From Lactobacillus iners DSM 13335 (GTDB taxonomy: Bacteria > Bacillota > Bacilli > Lactobacillales > Lactobacillaceae), in assembly GCF_000160875.1 (NCBI RefSeq), contig NZ_GG700805.1, positions 397,522 to 461,521 on the forward strand: a stretch of DNA of 64,000 nucleotides. The letters are read 5' to 3'. A program made the position numbers and the translations under genes. Of this stretch, positions 35,615 through 44,287 are shown one piece after another. Position 1 is the stretch's first letter; each line of letters opens with the position of its first letter. A model generated the notes under the pieces. That model made no database searches. It was not told where the DNA came from and saw nothing but the letters and a program-made list of their open reading frames with translations.

Positions 35615-37093
35615 ATGTCAGCAATTAAAATTCAAAACCTCACTTTCTCATATTATGGATATGTAAAACCGATATTTGAAAATGTATCGTTTTCCTTTGA
35701 TACAAACTGGAAAACGGGATTGATAGGAAGAAATGGAATTGGTAAATCAACTCTATTTAAGTTACTGTTAAATCAAGAGACTTATCAAGGTAAAATAAGC
35801 AAGGATGTTGAATTTGTTAAATTTCCACCAAATATAAGCGATACTTCAAAATTAGGGATTGATTTATATAAAGAACTAATATCAGATGATGAAGAATGGA
35901 AGTTATTTAGAGAACTTAATTTGCTAAATGTAGATGAGAACCTTGTTTATAGGGAATTTAAAACTCTTTCTAAAGGGGAACAAACAAAAATCCTTTTAGC
36001 TATTTTGTTTACAAAAGAAGATGGTTTTTTACTTATTGATGAACCAACAAACCATTTAGATATGAACGGAAGAAAAATTTTAAGTGAATATCTGAAAAGT
36101 AAAAAAGGTTTTTTGCTCATTTCTCATGATAGAAATTTTTTAGATGGATGTATCAATCATGTTATTTCTATTAACAGGAATTCTATTGATGTCCAATCGG
36201 GAAATTTTACATCATGGTATGAAAATAAATTGATGAAAGACAAATTTGAAATCAGTAAAAATGAGAAATTAAGAAAAGATATTAAACGCTTAAAAGAAGC
36301 TGCAAGACAAAGTAAAATTTGGTCTGATAAGATTGAGAATACTAAAAATGGTGTAAAAGTATCAGGGATAAAACCAGACAAAGGGCGTATAGGTCATCAG
36401 TCAGCCAAGATGATGAAGAAGTCCAAGAATTTAGAACATAGACAAAATAAGGCAATAGAAGAAAAGCAGAGTTTACTAAAAGATATCGAAATAAAGGAAA
36501 GTCTATTACTGCATCCGCTACATCATCACAAAAATCCCCTAATATCGGTTAGCGAGTTATCAGCACACTATGGAGAAAGACAGATCCTAAGTAATTTGAG
36601 CTTTGAGATAGAGCAAGGCGATATAGTGGCTATTAGTGGAAGAAATGGTAGTGGAAAATCAACCTTGATTAAAATTCTATTAGGTATAAATCACGAGTAT
36701 ACAGGTGAGATAAAATTAGCAAGTAATTTAAAAATATCGTATATTCCTCAGGATACATCTAATTTATCAGGTAGCCTAAATGAATATATTCACAGTCAAG
36801 ATGTTGATGAAACATTATGTAAAACAATTCTAAGAAAATTAGATTTTGCAAGAGAATTATTTGAAATGGATATGATAGATTATAGTGATGGACAAAAAAA
36901 GAAAGTTTTAATTGCCCTAAGTTTGTCGAAACCAGCCCATTTATTTATTTGGGATGAGCCGTTGAATTATATAGATGTAATATCAAGAATACAGATTGAG
37001 GAAATTATAAAAGAAGCAAAGCCTACACTCATATTTGTGGAACACGATAAGCGATTTGTAGAAGATATCGCTAATAAAATAATACAATTTTAA
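35615..37093 (+). CDS. ABC-F ribosomal protection protein, Lsa type
   Basis: ABC-F proteins bind the ribosomal E site and dislodge antibiotics; Lsa-type members protect against lincosamides, streptogramin A and pleuromutilins. The 492-residue protein has two ABC domains without membrane helices: Walker A GRNGIGKST (38-46) and GRNGSGKST (about 345), signature LSKGEQTKILLA and Walker B FLLIDEPTNHLD in the first domain. A basic linker of about 60 residues lies between. The second signature reads YSDGQKKKV, and the second Walker B LFIWDEPLNYID. The length fits Lsa proteins. Actual resistance is inferred. Confidence 0.88.
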   Translation: MSAIKIQNLTFSYYGYVKPIFENVSFSFDTNWKTGLIGRNGIGKSTLFKLLLNQETYQGKISKDVEFVKFPPNISDTSKLGIDLYKELISDDEEWKLFRELNLLNVDENLVYREFKTLSKGEQTKILLAILFTKEDGFLLIDEPTNHLDMNGRKILSEYLKSKKGFLLISHDRNFLDGCINHVISINRNSIDVQSGNFTSWYENKLMKDKFEISKNEKLRKDIKRLKEAARQSKIWSDKIENTKNGVKVSGIKPDKGRIGHQSAKMMKKSKNLEHRQNKAIEEKQSLLKDIEIKESLLLHPLHHHKNPLISVSELSAHYGERQILSNLSFEIEQGDIVAISGRNGSGKSTLIKILLGINHEYTGEIKLASNLKISYIPQDTSNLSGSLNEYIHSQDVDETLCKTILRKLDFARELFEMDMIDYSDGQKKKVLIALSLSKPAHLFIWDEPLNYIDVISRIQIEEIIKEAKPTLIFVEHDKRFVEDIANKIIQF

Positions 37094-37200
37094 TTAAAAT
37101 ACAAAAAAGCGTATATGACAGTCGAGGAATCCTATTCATGTAAATTGTGTTGCAATATGCGATATAGTATTTTATGATATGGGCATGGAGGTTAATTGAT

Positions 37201-37503
37201 ATGGCAGTTACTAAAAGTGCGAATGTGAATGTGAGAATACAAGAAAATATTAAGCAGCAGGCGGAGCAGATTTTGGAAACAATTGGAATTTCTAGGGCTA
37301 CGGCTATTGACATGTTTTATCGTCAAATCATTCTTAATAACGGCATTCCGTTTTCGCTTACTATTCCCAAGTCGCTTCCAGTGCAAGATGATATGGATGA
37401 GAAAACGTTTAACGCGTTGATGGCTAAAGGCTATGATCAGGCGGTTTGCGGTGATAGTTATCCGATAGATGATGTTTTTGAAGAGCTTGAACGAGGTCTT
37501 TAA
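37201..37503 (+). CDS. DinJ/RelB antitoxin (MAVTK family), intact copy 3
   Basis: ATG 37201 with GGAGG upstream gives 100 residues: MAVTKSANVNVRIQENIKQQ, then ISRATAIDMFYRQIIL and the acidic tail PIDDVFEELERGL. It is the only undamaged member of three MAVTK copies in this window. Its stop overlaps the toxin start (TAATG). The sequence upstream (TATGACAGTCGAGGAATC) is shared with the other two copies, so the promoter region was copied too. Confidence 0.88.
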   Translation: MAVTKSANVNVRIQENIKQQAEQILETIGISRATAIDMFYRQIILNNGIPFSLTIPKSLPVQDDMDEKTFNALMAKGYDQAVCGDSYPIDDVFEELERGL

Positions 37504-37826
37504 TGGATGAGTATAAGATAAAAGTCACTCGTCAGGCGAAAGAGCATCTTGCGATTGTTCGAGAATATATTGCCACTGAGTTAAAAGAGCCGATAGTGGC
37601 TAAAAGAATGCTCGAGCTGTTGAAGGAGGGAATGACGTCTTTACAGACGATGCCTTATCGTGTGAAAGCAATTGATGAGCAACCGTGGAGAAATCTTGGT
37701 TTTAGAAAAATACGCGTAAAAAATTATTATATTTACTTTTTGGTTGATGAGAATAGAAAAGAAGTTCAAATACTCGCGGTTATTTACGTTAGAAGAGATC
37801 AGGCTAAACAACTGGAACAATTGTAA
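37503..37826 (+). CDS. RelE/ParE family toxin, intact
   Basis: This 107-residue toxin has KIKVTRQAKEHLAIVREYIA, then GMTSLQTMPYRVKAIDEQPW and RKIRVKNYYIYFLVDENRKE. It is full length and coupled to the antitoxin by a one-base overlap. The two other MAVTK pairs in this island retain only the last third of this gene. Which RelE/ParE activity it has cannot be decided by eye. Confidence 0.88.
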   Translation: MDEYKIKVTRQAKEHLAIVREYIATELKEPIVAKRMLELLKEGMTSLQTMPYRVKAIDEQPWRNLGFRKIRVKNYYIYFLVDENRKEVQILAVIYVRRDQAKQLEQL

Positions 37827-37892
37827 TGTAACGCACTATTAAGCAGGTCTTAAACCTTTAGCTCATTTCTAAAAAATATTATTGTTCCAACT

Positions 37893-38246
37893 ATGATTAA
37901 AAGTCCTATTAGTTATAAAGAAACTTATAAAAGTGCAATAGAACAAGACCCTTCAAGCCAAGAAAAACTAATACCGGTCAAAAATGTTAAGGCAAATATA
38001 TTAATGATAGTAGGCGAAGATGATTTGATGTGGGATAGCTTTGCCATGGCAAAAAAAATAAAAGAGCAAAACCCTAATGCAAAGATTTATTCTTATAAAG
38101 AAGCAGGGCATATATTTGCAGGCAATGGTGTTTTAAATCTAGGAAGAATTAGAATTGCAACAGGTGGAACAACTGAAGGCAATGATAAAGCAAAAAGTGA
38201 ATCAAGAAAAACTATTGCTGCTTTCTTAAAAGAAAATCATAAATAG
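37893..38246 (+). pseudogene. BAAT-type acyl-CoA thioesterase/hydrolase, C-terminal fragment
   Basis: The 117 residues match the last third of alpha/beta hydrolases of the bile-acid-CoA acyltransferase type: ANILMIVGEDDLMWDSFAMA carries the active-site Asp region, and EAGHIFAGNG carries the catalytic His. The nucleophile-serine part is missing; the sequence is joined upstream to the end of the TA unit (AAACCTTTAGCTCATTTC). A terminator follows. Confidence 0.78.
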
Positions 38247-38287
38247 ATAATTACTTGTGTGTTCAAAAATGATAAAAATATAGTATT

Positions 38288-38319
38288 AAAGAAGTGGAAT
38301 TAATCTACTTCTTTTTTAT
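38288..38319 (+). terminator. Rho-independent terminator
   Basis: AAAGAAGT and ACTTCTTT stem with a T run, 40 bases after the hydrolase fragment. Confidence 0.75.
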
Positions 38320-39042
38320 TTAAAAATATGCTGTACAATATCATTTTTCGTCTTTTCATAAATTGAATACGGACAGTAGATGGATGACATTTGAATGAAG
38401 ATACCAAAATCTTTCATAAATTCTTTTTTACTTAGTTATAATCCATTGCCAAATTTAGAGTCTATATTGTAGGATGTATTTTCATAATTGCTATATTAAT
38501 CACCAGAACTTTCTTTTTTGATAAAAATTTTAGAAAATTGAGATATTATAAAAGCGTTTAACAGGCCAGCATTTGCAATTATTGTTGATAATGTAGTGGT
38601 TGCTAGAATTGATAAGGATAGATCAGCCCATCTATATGACCTAACAATCTATTTCAGAACAGGAATTAAAGATAGTCAAGATTCTAAAAACTATTCTATA
38701 CAAAGCTTAAAATGCCCCCAGCTAATCAGCCCTTGAATCATCTCACGTGCTACGAAGCATCATCAGAAAATGACTGGACGAACGAGTAGGTATGGAAGAA
38801 AGGCAACCAAGTTTGGCTTCGTCTCGTCGTTGCCATCATTGCGTTGAACCGCACCATCAGATGCGGCAACTAACCAACCTAGCAAAGCGTCTGGAGCATC
38901 AGTGGTCTACTTATACTGTGACATTTTGACATTCAAAGAAGTTTGTGTATAATATATACTCGTATTATTGTAATCAATTCGAGGTAGTAATATCATAAAA
39001 CACAAATCTACAGTAAAACGAAATGGCGGAGGTAGGATTCAA
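38320..39042. other. Gene-poor mosaic stretch
   Basis: No complete gene is visible. About 70 codons near 38545-38739 stay open (FAIIVDNVVVARIDKDRSAH), with no start. At 38716-38740 an inverted scrap of the island repeat (GCTAATCAGCCCTTGA) appears. From about 38740 the composition turns GC-richer, continuing into the next gene. Confidence 0.5.
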
Positions 39043-39468
39043 ATGACAGAGGAACACACTATCGTGTCCGCCGCTAAAGGGAATAGGCTACAGCTAATAC
39101 CCCTAATAGCTGTGCTAGCAGGCCTAGGAATACTAGTTTATCGCTTCTGGTTTAACACCTCTGCTCTGTATGCTCCATTCTACGCTCTCATGGCGTGCGG
39201 GGTTGTTGGTGCGTTGATTCAGTTATTGGTTGCAATAACAACTACTTGTTTGTACCGCAGAAAAGTTATAGCTATCGTGGATGCGACAGTTATTATAATT
39301 ACATTGTTGACTATTCTCTTTGGCGAGTATATAGCATGCAGCGTGCTGAAATTATCTGTTATTAGCTATGCTTGGAGCCCTGGAACACAGATTAACACCG
39401 TCGCTACAATCTTGTCCGGTGCTGTGGTGACACTCCTAGTATTCTGTGAACAACGCAAAATAAAGTGA
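39043..39468 (+). CDS. Small four-helix membrane protein
   Basis: This 141-residue protein has four hydrophobic segments (about residues 17-35, 45-70, 76-97 and 115-135), a short basic end EQRKIK and no signal peptide. RBS GGAGG lies upstream of ATG 39043. Base composition is clearly GC-richer than the flanks, with codons such as GCC, GTC and CTG, suggesting transfer from a higher-GC donor such as a bifidobacterium-type actinobacterium (inference). Function is unknown. Confidence 0.65.
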   Translation: MTEEHTIVSAAKGNRLQLIPLIAVLAGLGILVYRFWFNTSALYAPFYALMACGVVGALIQLLVAITTTCLYRRKVIAIVDATVIIITLLTILFGEYIACSVLKLSVISYAWSPGTQINTVATILSGAVVTLLVFCEQRKIK

Positions 39469-39486
39469 CAGTAAAATCCTATGAAA

Positions 39487-39518
39487 AATGCACACAATTT
39501 GCCCCCGCTTTTTATGTG
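39487..39518 (+). repeat. Scrap of the island repeat 3' end
   Basis: AATGCACACAATTTGCCCCC, then GCTTTTTATGTGGAAAG, matches the last 40 bases of copy A (GTGCACACACTTTGCCCC). It precedes the next gene as elsewhere in the array. Confidence 0.6.
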
Positions 39519-39537
39519 GAAAGAAAGAGAGTTTATT

Positions 39538-40146
39538 ATGGTTAACAATAATTTAAAAGAAAAAATAAAAAATGCTAGAAAGAGTGGAGGAAAAGGTAAA
39601 TTCAAAAATTTATATTGGTGGGTAATAGATCTAGAAAATGAAGTGGATATTTACAAGACTAAATATAACAAAATTTTTTTAATGCCATATACTTTTGGAC
39701 TTACAGAAGATGATTTAAATCCAAATACAAGTACGGATATAATAGGTCTGAAAAATTATGAAGAAAATGATGAAGAAGGTAATAATTTATTTAATCGCAT
39801 AAGTAAACAAAAAAATTATAAAAAAGCTAAAATACATTCTAACAATTATAACGTAGATATAACTACAGGTAATTTTCACCCACATGATGCTTTGAAGGGA
39901 GTAATAAAAGGGGAAAAAATTAAACAAATCATGCTAGTAAGAAATACCTTAAGTAAAAATCAATCTCACTACGGAGTTTTATACCCCAAGAATTGCCCTA
40001 AAGGCGAAGAAAAAAATTTCATAATTTTAAGAGATGAAGCCAATAAATTACGCTACATTCCTAAAAAATGCATAAAACTAGTAAAAGAAAACGAAGAACT
40101 TGAAAAAACACTTAATGATTTTTTAAATTCCATAGGAGTTGAATAA
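39538..40146 (+). CDS. Unknown soluble protein
   Basis: I choose ATG 39538 because the earlier ATG 39481 lies inside the island repeat scrap; GAAAGAGAG sits upstream. The product is about 202 residues, lysine- and asparagine-rich. It contains YWWVIDLENEVDIYKTKYNK, then GNFHPHDALKGVIKGEKIKQ and SHYGVLYPKNCPKGEEKNF. I do not recognise a family. It forms a single cassette between repeat fragments. Confidence 0.6.
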   Translation: MVNNNLKEKIKNARKSGGKGKFKNLYWWVIDLENEVDIYKTKYNKIFLMPYTFGLTEDDLNPNTSTDIIGLKNYEENDEEGNNLFNRISKQKNYKKAKIHSNNYNVDITTGNFHPHDALKGVIKGEKIKQIMLVRNTLSKNQSHYGVLYPKNCPKGEEKNFIILRDEANKLRYIPKKCIKLVKENEELEKTLNDFLNSIGVE

Positions 40147-40241
40147 ATAATATTACTTAGAACTAAGAAATAGTTATCAGATGTAAATGTGATGTGCCCC
40201 CCCAAAAAAAGTTAGACTTTTGTCTTTAAAAAATAAGGGGG

Positions 40242-40541
40242 TTATTTTTCATATTCGTGTATAACACGTTTTATAAGAGCGTCTTTACCTGGTCCTGGTT
40301 CAATCATTGATAAGAAATGACGGGATGAAATTGTGGTCAGCAGATCAATTAGATATCGCACGCTTTCATCAGGCCCAAGAATAGTATCTTCTTTGTTAAT
40401 ATGTTTAAGGATGTAATGCTTGTAGTATTTAGCCACACGATCAGGTTTCCAACCATTTTCTTTTAGTTCGTTGTATAATTTGTCAAGATCTAAAGTAATA
40501 GTGACCTTCGTAGGTAAATTAATATTTTCATTTTTATCCAT
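40242..40541 (-). CDS. Small unknown protein
   Basis: A 99-residue protein starts at ATG 40541, eight bases after AGGAGGT; I prefer it to the upstream ATG 40577. It reads MDKNENINLPTKVTITLDLD, then LKENGWKPDRVAKYYKHYIL and PDESVRYLIDLLTTIS. It is mostly helical and acidic at the C terminus. It could be a small regulator or antitoxin-like protein, but no motif proves it. Confidence 0.55.
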   Translation of the reverse strand: MDKNENINLPTKVTITLDLDKLYNELKENGWKPDRVAKYYKHYILKHINKEDTILGPDESVRYLIDLLTTISSRHFLSMIEPGPGKDALIKRVIHEYEK

Positions 40542-40811
40542 AAGTTTGTACCTCCTATTGTTGATAATATACTTCAATGTAGAAACAAAGGCAACAAAAT
40601 TAAAAAGTGGTAGGTAAAAATTTCCAAAGACTTATTATACGCTACGCAAAAAACTGTATAAAGTTTCATGCTAAAGAAATTTTCCAATTTCATGAATGGT
40701 TGAAATACCTAATAGAAAGATGCATGTAGGAAATTATAGAGGTTTATTAAGATGGTGCACAGTTAATCTTCAGAGCAAGAACTCAATGAAAGTAAAGTGG
40801 TAACAAAGGGG

Positions 40812-40860
40812 TATGTAGCAGGGTTTAGCGAGGGCTATCGTTAAAAGATTTAATGCGTTG
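40812..40860 (+). repeat. Scrap of the island repeat, middle part
   Basis: GTATGTAGCAGGGTTTAGCG then AGGGCTATCGTTAAAAG and ATTTAATGCG match the middle of copies A and K. The att and 3' parts are missing. The rest of 40578-41050 shows no gene. Confidence 0.65.
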
Positions 40861-41050
40861 CTGCTGCTTATTTCTATAAGCACTTTTTACCGAGCTCAGA
40901 AACTTTTAGAGCAAAGAAAAGGTGGAAAAAGTTAGCATAAAAGGTTGACAATCCATAAAAAGACTGATATGGTATCCGTCAGATGGACAGACAGCGTAGT
41001 TCTTTCTATTTTTACGTAGAATTTTTTGATTGACAGAAATATATATCTGA

Positions 41051-41227
41051 TGGATTGCATTTTTGGTCAAAAACAAAAAAGACAATGGGCCTATTGATCT
41101 TTCTAAGATTGTTAGTAATGTCGATAAAGATGTTACTCAGGCTGGTAAGCTCTACTATGGAGACGTTGCATTCGGAGTTGTTGAGGCAAGCGATTTATTT
41201 GAAGGTGCGTATAATGACGAAGGTTAA
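41051..41227 (+). pseudogene. Unrecognised gene remnant
   Basis: An open frame of 58 codons without a start codon reads WIAFLVKNKKDNGPIDLSKI, then VVEASDLFEGAYNDEG. It ends 28 bases before the mcc-like precursor gene. It looks like the end of a truncated gene; no family is recognised. Confidence 0.4.
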
Positions 41228-41255
41228 TTTTAAATAACGAAAAGAGATGATAAAA

Positions 41256-41279
41256 ATGCACGTAACTCCATCAAACTAA
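41256..41279 (+). CDS. mccA: Microcin C-like heptapeptide precursor (MHVTPSN)
   Basis: A seven-codon gene encodes MHVTPSN. Known microcin C precursors are also seven residues, start Met and end Asn (E. coli MRTGNAN; H. pylori and L. johnsonii versions also end in Asn, from memory). MccB converts the terminal Asn to an aspartyl-AMP phosphoramidate. The gene lies 107 bases before mccB, follows an AAAGAGATGA purine-rich stretch, and is separated from mccB by a hairpin, as in E. coli. The small size means a chance ORF must be considered, but all three criteria fit. Confidence 0.75.
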   Translation: MHVTPSN

Positions 41280-41317
41280 TTACTAATCAATAATGATCTA
41301 TAGTGGATCTTTTCCGG

Positions 41318-41346
41318 CACGACGAGAATGAATAATTCTCGTCGTG
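41318..41346 (+). terminator. Hairpin between mccA and mccB
   Basis: CACGACGAGAAT and ATTCTCGTCGTG form a perfect 12-bp stem with a 5-base loop followed by TTGTTATT. In mcc operons a leaky terminator here lets the short mccA transcript greatly exceed the full one. Confidence 0.8.
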
Positions 41347-41386
41347 TTGTTATTAACAATTATTATCGTTAAGGAGGTTTGTTTCT

Positions 41387-42433
41387 ATGTTTTTTACTTC
41401 AAAAACGTTTCGTTCACAAAAAGGTGCTACGCAATGCATTCTGGGGCTAGGGACACATCAAGAATTTGTTGATCGACCAACTGCTGATATCTATATTTCT
41501 ATTCTAGCTTTTTGTCTACAAGGCAGGAGCTTAGAGGAATTAAAAACTTATATAAATAATAATCATTTTTCGTGGAAATATATTGAATGGTTGACTAGAC
41601 ATAATTTTCTCATAAAAACTACTAATACATATCTTTCTGAATGCGAAGAATTATATATTAAAAATCAACTTTTCCTTGACAGCCTTTTCAATCGTACGTT
41701 TGATATGAAAAAAATTTTCGGAGATTATACAATAATTATTGCTGGATGCGGAGGTATTGGTAATTTTATTTCTTATGCTGTTTCTTCACTCCCAGTAAAG
41801 AAAATAGTCTTAATAGATTTTGATCATATCGAAAAATCTAACCTCAATAGACAGTTTTTATTCACTACTTCAGATATCGGGCAACTGAAGACTGAAATTC
41901 TTGCTAAGGCCTTACGCGAAAGAGGTTGCAAAGCTGAAATAGAAACATATTCCAGTAAGACTTCTTACCAAACTTTATCAGAAATACTTTCTAGTAATGA
42001 AGGAAAAATGTTCTGTGTATTGTCTGCAGATAGTGCAGGAATTCTACAAGATACTACGAAATGTTTTGCTAAATATGAAGTCCCATTTATTAATGTGGGA
42101 TATTTCAATGATATTGCAGCTATAGGTCCACTCTACGATCGCGATCATGCATGCCCGCTATGTGGTAACACATTAAATGTGGAAGCAAAATACAGTGCAA
42201 CCGATACAAATAATTTGTATGAATTAGTTAACCGTAACTATTCAGCTCCTTCTAGCTTTACGAATAATGCACTTGCTTCTGCAATGGCAATGAGTGACAT
42301 TATATCATATATTGTAGGTGATAAGGAAGGCGTACAATCGTTCAATAAGCGTATTGGGATTGACACACGCACACTTAAACGTTATGAACTGCCTGTAGAA
42401 AAAGACTGGAAGTGTAAATATTGTGGAAAATAA
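41387..42433 (+). CDS. mccB: MccB-like adenylyltransferase (ThiF/E1 fold)
   Basis: MccB adenylates the C-terminal Asn of the heptapeptide in two ATP-dependent steps. This 348-residue protein has an N-terminal peptide-binding part (1-110), the E1-type nucleotide loop GCGGIG (120-125) and the signature IDFDHIEKSNLNRQF (143-157). Zinc-binding pairs are CPLC (256-259) and CKYC (343-346). The length matches MccB (about 350). RBS AAGGAGG precedes ATG 41387. It lies 107 bases after the heptapeptide gene and directly before an exporter gene. Confidence 0.88.
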   Translation: MFFTSKTFRSQKGATQCILGLGTHQEFVDRPTADIYISILAFCLQGRSLEELKTYINNNHFSWKYIEWLTRHNFLIKTTNTYLSECEELYIKNQLFLDSLFNRTFDMKKIFGDYTIIIAGCGGIGNFISYAVSSLPVKKIVLIDFDHIEKSNLNRQFLFTTSDIGQLKTEILAKALRERGCKAEIETYSSKTSYQTLSEILSSNEGKMFCVLSADSAGILQDTTKCFAKYEVPFINVGYFNDIAAIGPLYDRDHACPLCGNTLNVEAKYSATDTNNLYELVNRNYSAPSSFTNNALASAMAMSDIISYIVGDKEGVQSFNKRIGIDTRTLKRYELPVEKDWKCKYCGK

Positions 42434-42434
42434 T

Positions 42435-43670
42435 ATGCACACACTACCTACCTCATTACAGAGAAACATATTTGTATATTACTCCGTTGCAGCAATTTAC
42501 ATGCTTTCAATCTCTCTTCCTCATGCGATTCTTACACCGTTACTCATTCAAAAAGGATTATCCTTCGCTGACATTGCTACCATACAAATTGCATTCAGTA
42601 TTGCTGTAGCGTTGTGCGAGATCCCTAGTGGCATTCTCTCTGATGCATTTTCGAGAAGAACTGTCTATTTATGGTCAAAGTTTCTAATCATTGCTTTTTT
42701 CTTGATTGTTTACTTCGCACATGGGCTTCAAGCTATGACCATTGCATGGTTTATTTATGGAGTATCTGTAGCTTTTGATTCTGGAACTATTGGTAATGAA
42801 ATTATTTTACGTGTACGAGATCACTATGATCATTCAGGTGAATCTTCTGCAAAAATGGTCGACACTTTAGTAAGGCTTGATACGAGGATTGCTACGATAT
42901 GCATGATTATTTCTGGTTTTATCGGATCATTCATATATCAGCAAATAGGTTTTTCTTTATACTGGTTTTCACTTCTTGGGGCAACAATTTGCATAGTTAT
43001 CATTTTTATATGTTTCCCAGATAAAAACATCGGCACAATACCACAAGGCAACAGTGCATCTATTACTAAAATCAAACACGTTTTTACGGAAGGTGTTCGT
43101 GAACTTATTGACAACAAAAATGTGGGCATTTATTTTTGCACACTTGCCACAACACAAATATTTTTCCAATCACACTTTCAATTTTGGCAATCATTCTTCT
43201 TGGAAATTGGCATGAAACAACACTATTTAGGTCTTCTCTACGTACTATTTCAGTCAGTGTCATTTGTCGTTTCATTCGTTTCCATGCGTGGAATATTGGC
43301 TCGTTACAAATTGGCATCAATATTGCCTTACGTATTATGCACAACAGTATTTTGTATCGTGTTGTTACTAATGCCAGTAAATATATACATACAAATATTT
43401 GCGTATAGTATATTTGTTGCCATATTTTGGGTTGTTTCTAATGATATCAATGCGCAACTACGCCAAAATCTTACGGAAAAAGCCCTCAGTACCTTAACGT
43501 CACTTGCATCTATGATGACGAGAATCGCGTCAATCATAGTGCTGAGTATCCTATCTGTCTTGTTACATTTGTTTCCAGTACATGTAGTAATACCTCTGAT
43601 GTTCGCTATAGCAATGATTACTACTCTTACATCATATTTGTATGCCAGTTATAAAAATGCTAATTGTTAA
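42435..43670 (+). CDS. mccC: MFS exporter, MccC-like
   Basis: This 12-helix major facilitator protein of about 411 residues is most likely the exporter of the modified peptide. I prefer ATG 42435, one base after the mccB stop, over GTG 42423. It shows a typical loop 2-3 region (IPSGILSDAFSRRTVYLWSK) and hydrophobic helices throughout. Export by MccC-type MFS proteins also gives the producer protection. The following 300 bases carry element-end sequences, so the operon ends here. Known partners mccD/E/F are not adjacent, but an MccF homologue lies at 13221. Confidence 0.82.
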   Translation: MHTLPTSLQRNIFVYYSVAAIYMLSISLPHAILTPLLIQKGLSFADIATIQIAFSIAVALCEIPSGILSDAFSRRTVYLWSKFLIIAFFLIVYFAHGLQAMTIAWFIYGVSVAFDSGTIGNEIILRVRDHYDHSGESSAKMVDTLVRLDTRIATICMIISGFIGSFIYQQIGFSLYWFSLLGATICIVIIFICFPDKNIGTIPQGNSASITKIKHVFTEGVRELIDNKNVGIYFCTLATTQIFFQSHFQFWQSFFLEIGMKQHYLGLLYVLFQSVSFVVSFVSMRGILARYKLASILPYVLCTTVFCIVLLLMPVNIYIQIFAYSIFVAIFWVVSNDINAQLRQNLTEKALSTLTSLASMMTRIASIIVLSILSVLLHLFPVHVVIPLMFAIAMITTLTSYLYASYKNANC

Positions 43671-43747
43671 ACTCTGCGTATCTTCAACTCTTCAACGAAT
43701 AAACGTAAAAGTCAAAAGAGCATGAGCATTTGAAATGTTGAAAATCA

Positions 43748-43779
43748 AGCCTAGGGATAATACTTTCTAGGCTATTTTT
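43748..43779 (+). terminator. Element-end terminator hairpin
   Basis: AGCCTAG..CTAGGCT stem followed by ATTTTTAT; the same type as at 29281. The downstream AAGGCTATTAAGCCAATC text is also shared. Confidence 0.75.
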
Positions 43780-43817
43780 ATGCAAAAAAATAAGGCTATT
43801 AAGCCAATCTTAAAAGA

Positions 43818-43905
43818 TTAAGTATCGGTGGTATTATTAAAAGGCTAAAAAGTAGAGGTGTTAAGTCTCACAAGAGAAAGATATTTGTAGTAAACGAGCT
43901 TTTGG
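43818..43905 (+). pseudogene. Serine recombinase scrap
   Basis: The frame LSIGGIIKRLKSRGVKSHK matches LSVGGIIERLKSKGDNSPK of the recombinase at 15603. It covers only about 25 codons. Confidence 0.7.
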
Positions 43906-43966
43906 ATCTGAATTGACAATTGCCAAAATGCAATATATAATTGCAAATATAAAAGGAGGAATTAGT

Positions 43967-44287
43967 ATGAGCTGGCAGGAAAAGGTAAAAAACTTAATGA
44001 ACGATAGAGGTATTAATCAAAAACAGTTATCGCAATTAAGCGGTATTACAGAAAGTTCGGTTTCTAGGTATCTTCGAAGTGATCGTAGACCACGACTAGA
44101 TGTTGTAGTTAATTTTGCTAAAGCGTTTGGCGTTGCAACTGACTATCTACTTGATGATGGGGAAGAGAGTGAAGCAAGTGCATATAAAACAATTTCCACG
44201 GCTATTGCCAGGAAAGGTGGGGAGCTAACACCTGAAGAAAAAAATGAGCTAATTGCACTACTTCTCGGGAGTAAAGCGGATGTATAG
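43967..44287 (+). CDS. XRE-family repressor paired with ImmA-type peptidase
   Basis: ATG 43967 (after AAAGGAGG) gives a 106-residue protein with a helix-turn-helix: MSWQEKVKNLMNDRGINQKQ, then LSGITESSVSRYLRSDRRP. A short acidic tail (LTPEEKNELIALLLG) follows. It overlaps the next gene, an ImmA/IrrE-like metallopeptidase. In ICEBs1 and many phages such a pair controls mobilisation, the peptidase cleaving the repressor. The downstream targets in this island are unclear. Confidence 0.88.
   Translation: MSWQEKVKNLMNDRGINQKQLSQLSGITESSVSRYLRSDRRPRLDVVVNFAKAFGVATDYLLDDGEESEASAYKTISTAIARKGGELTPEEKNELIALLLGSKADV

Noticed and set aside
41256..41279. Heptapeptide ORF as mere chance
   Set aside because: Considered because it is tiny, but its length, its final Asn, the hairpin behind it and the adjacent mccB all agree, so it was kept with moderate confidence.
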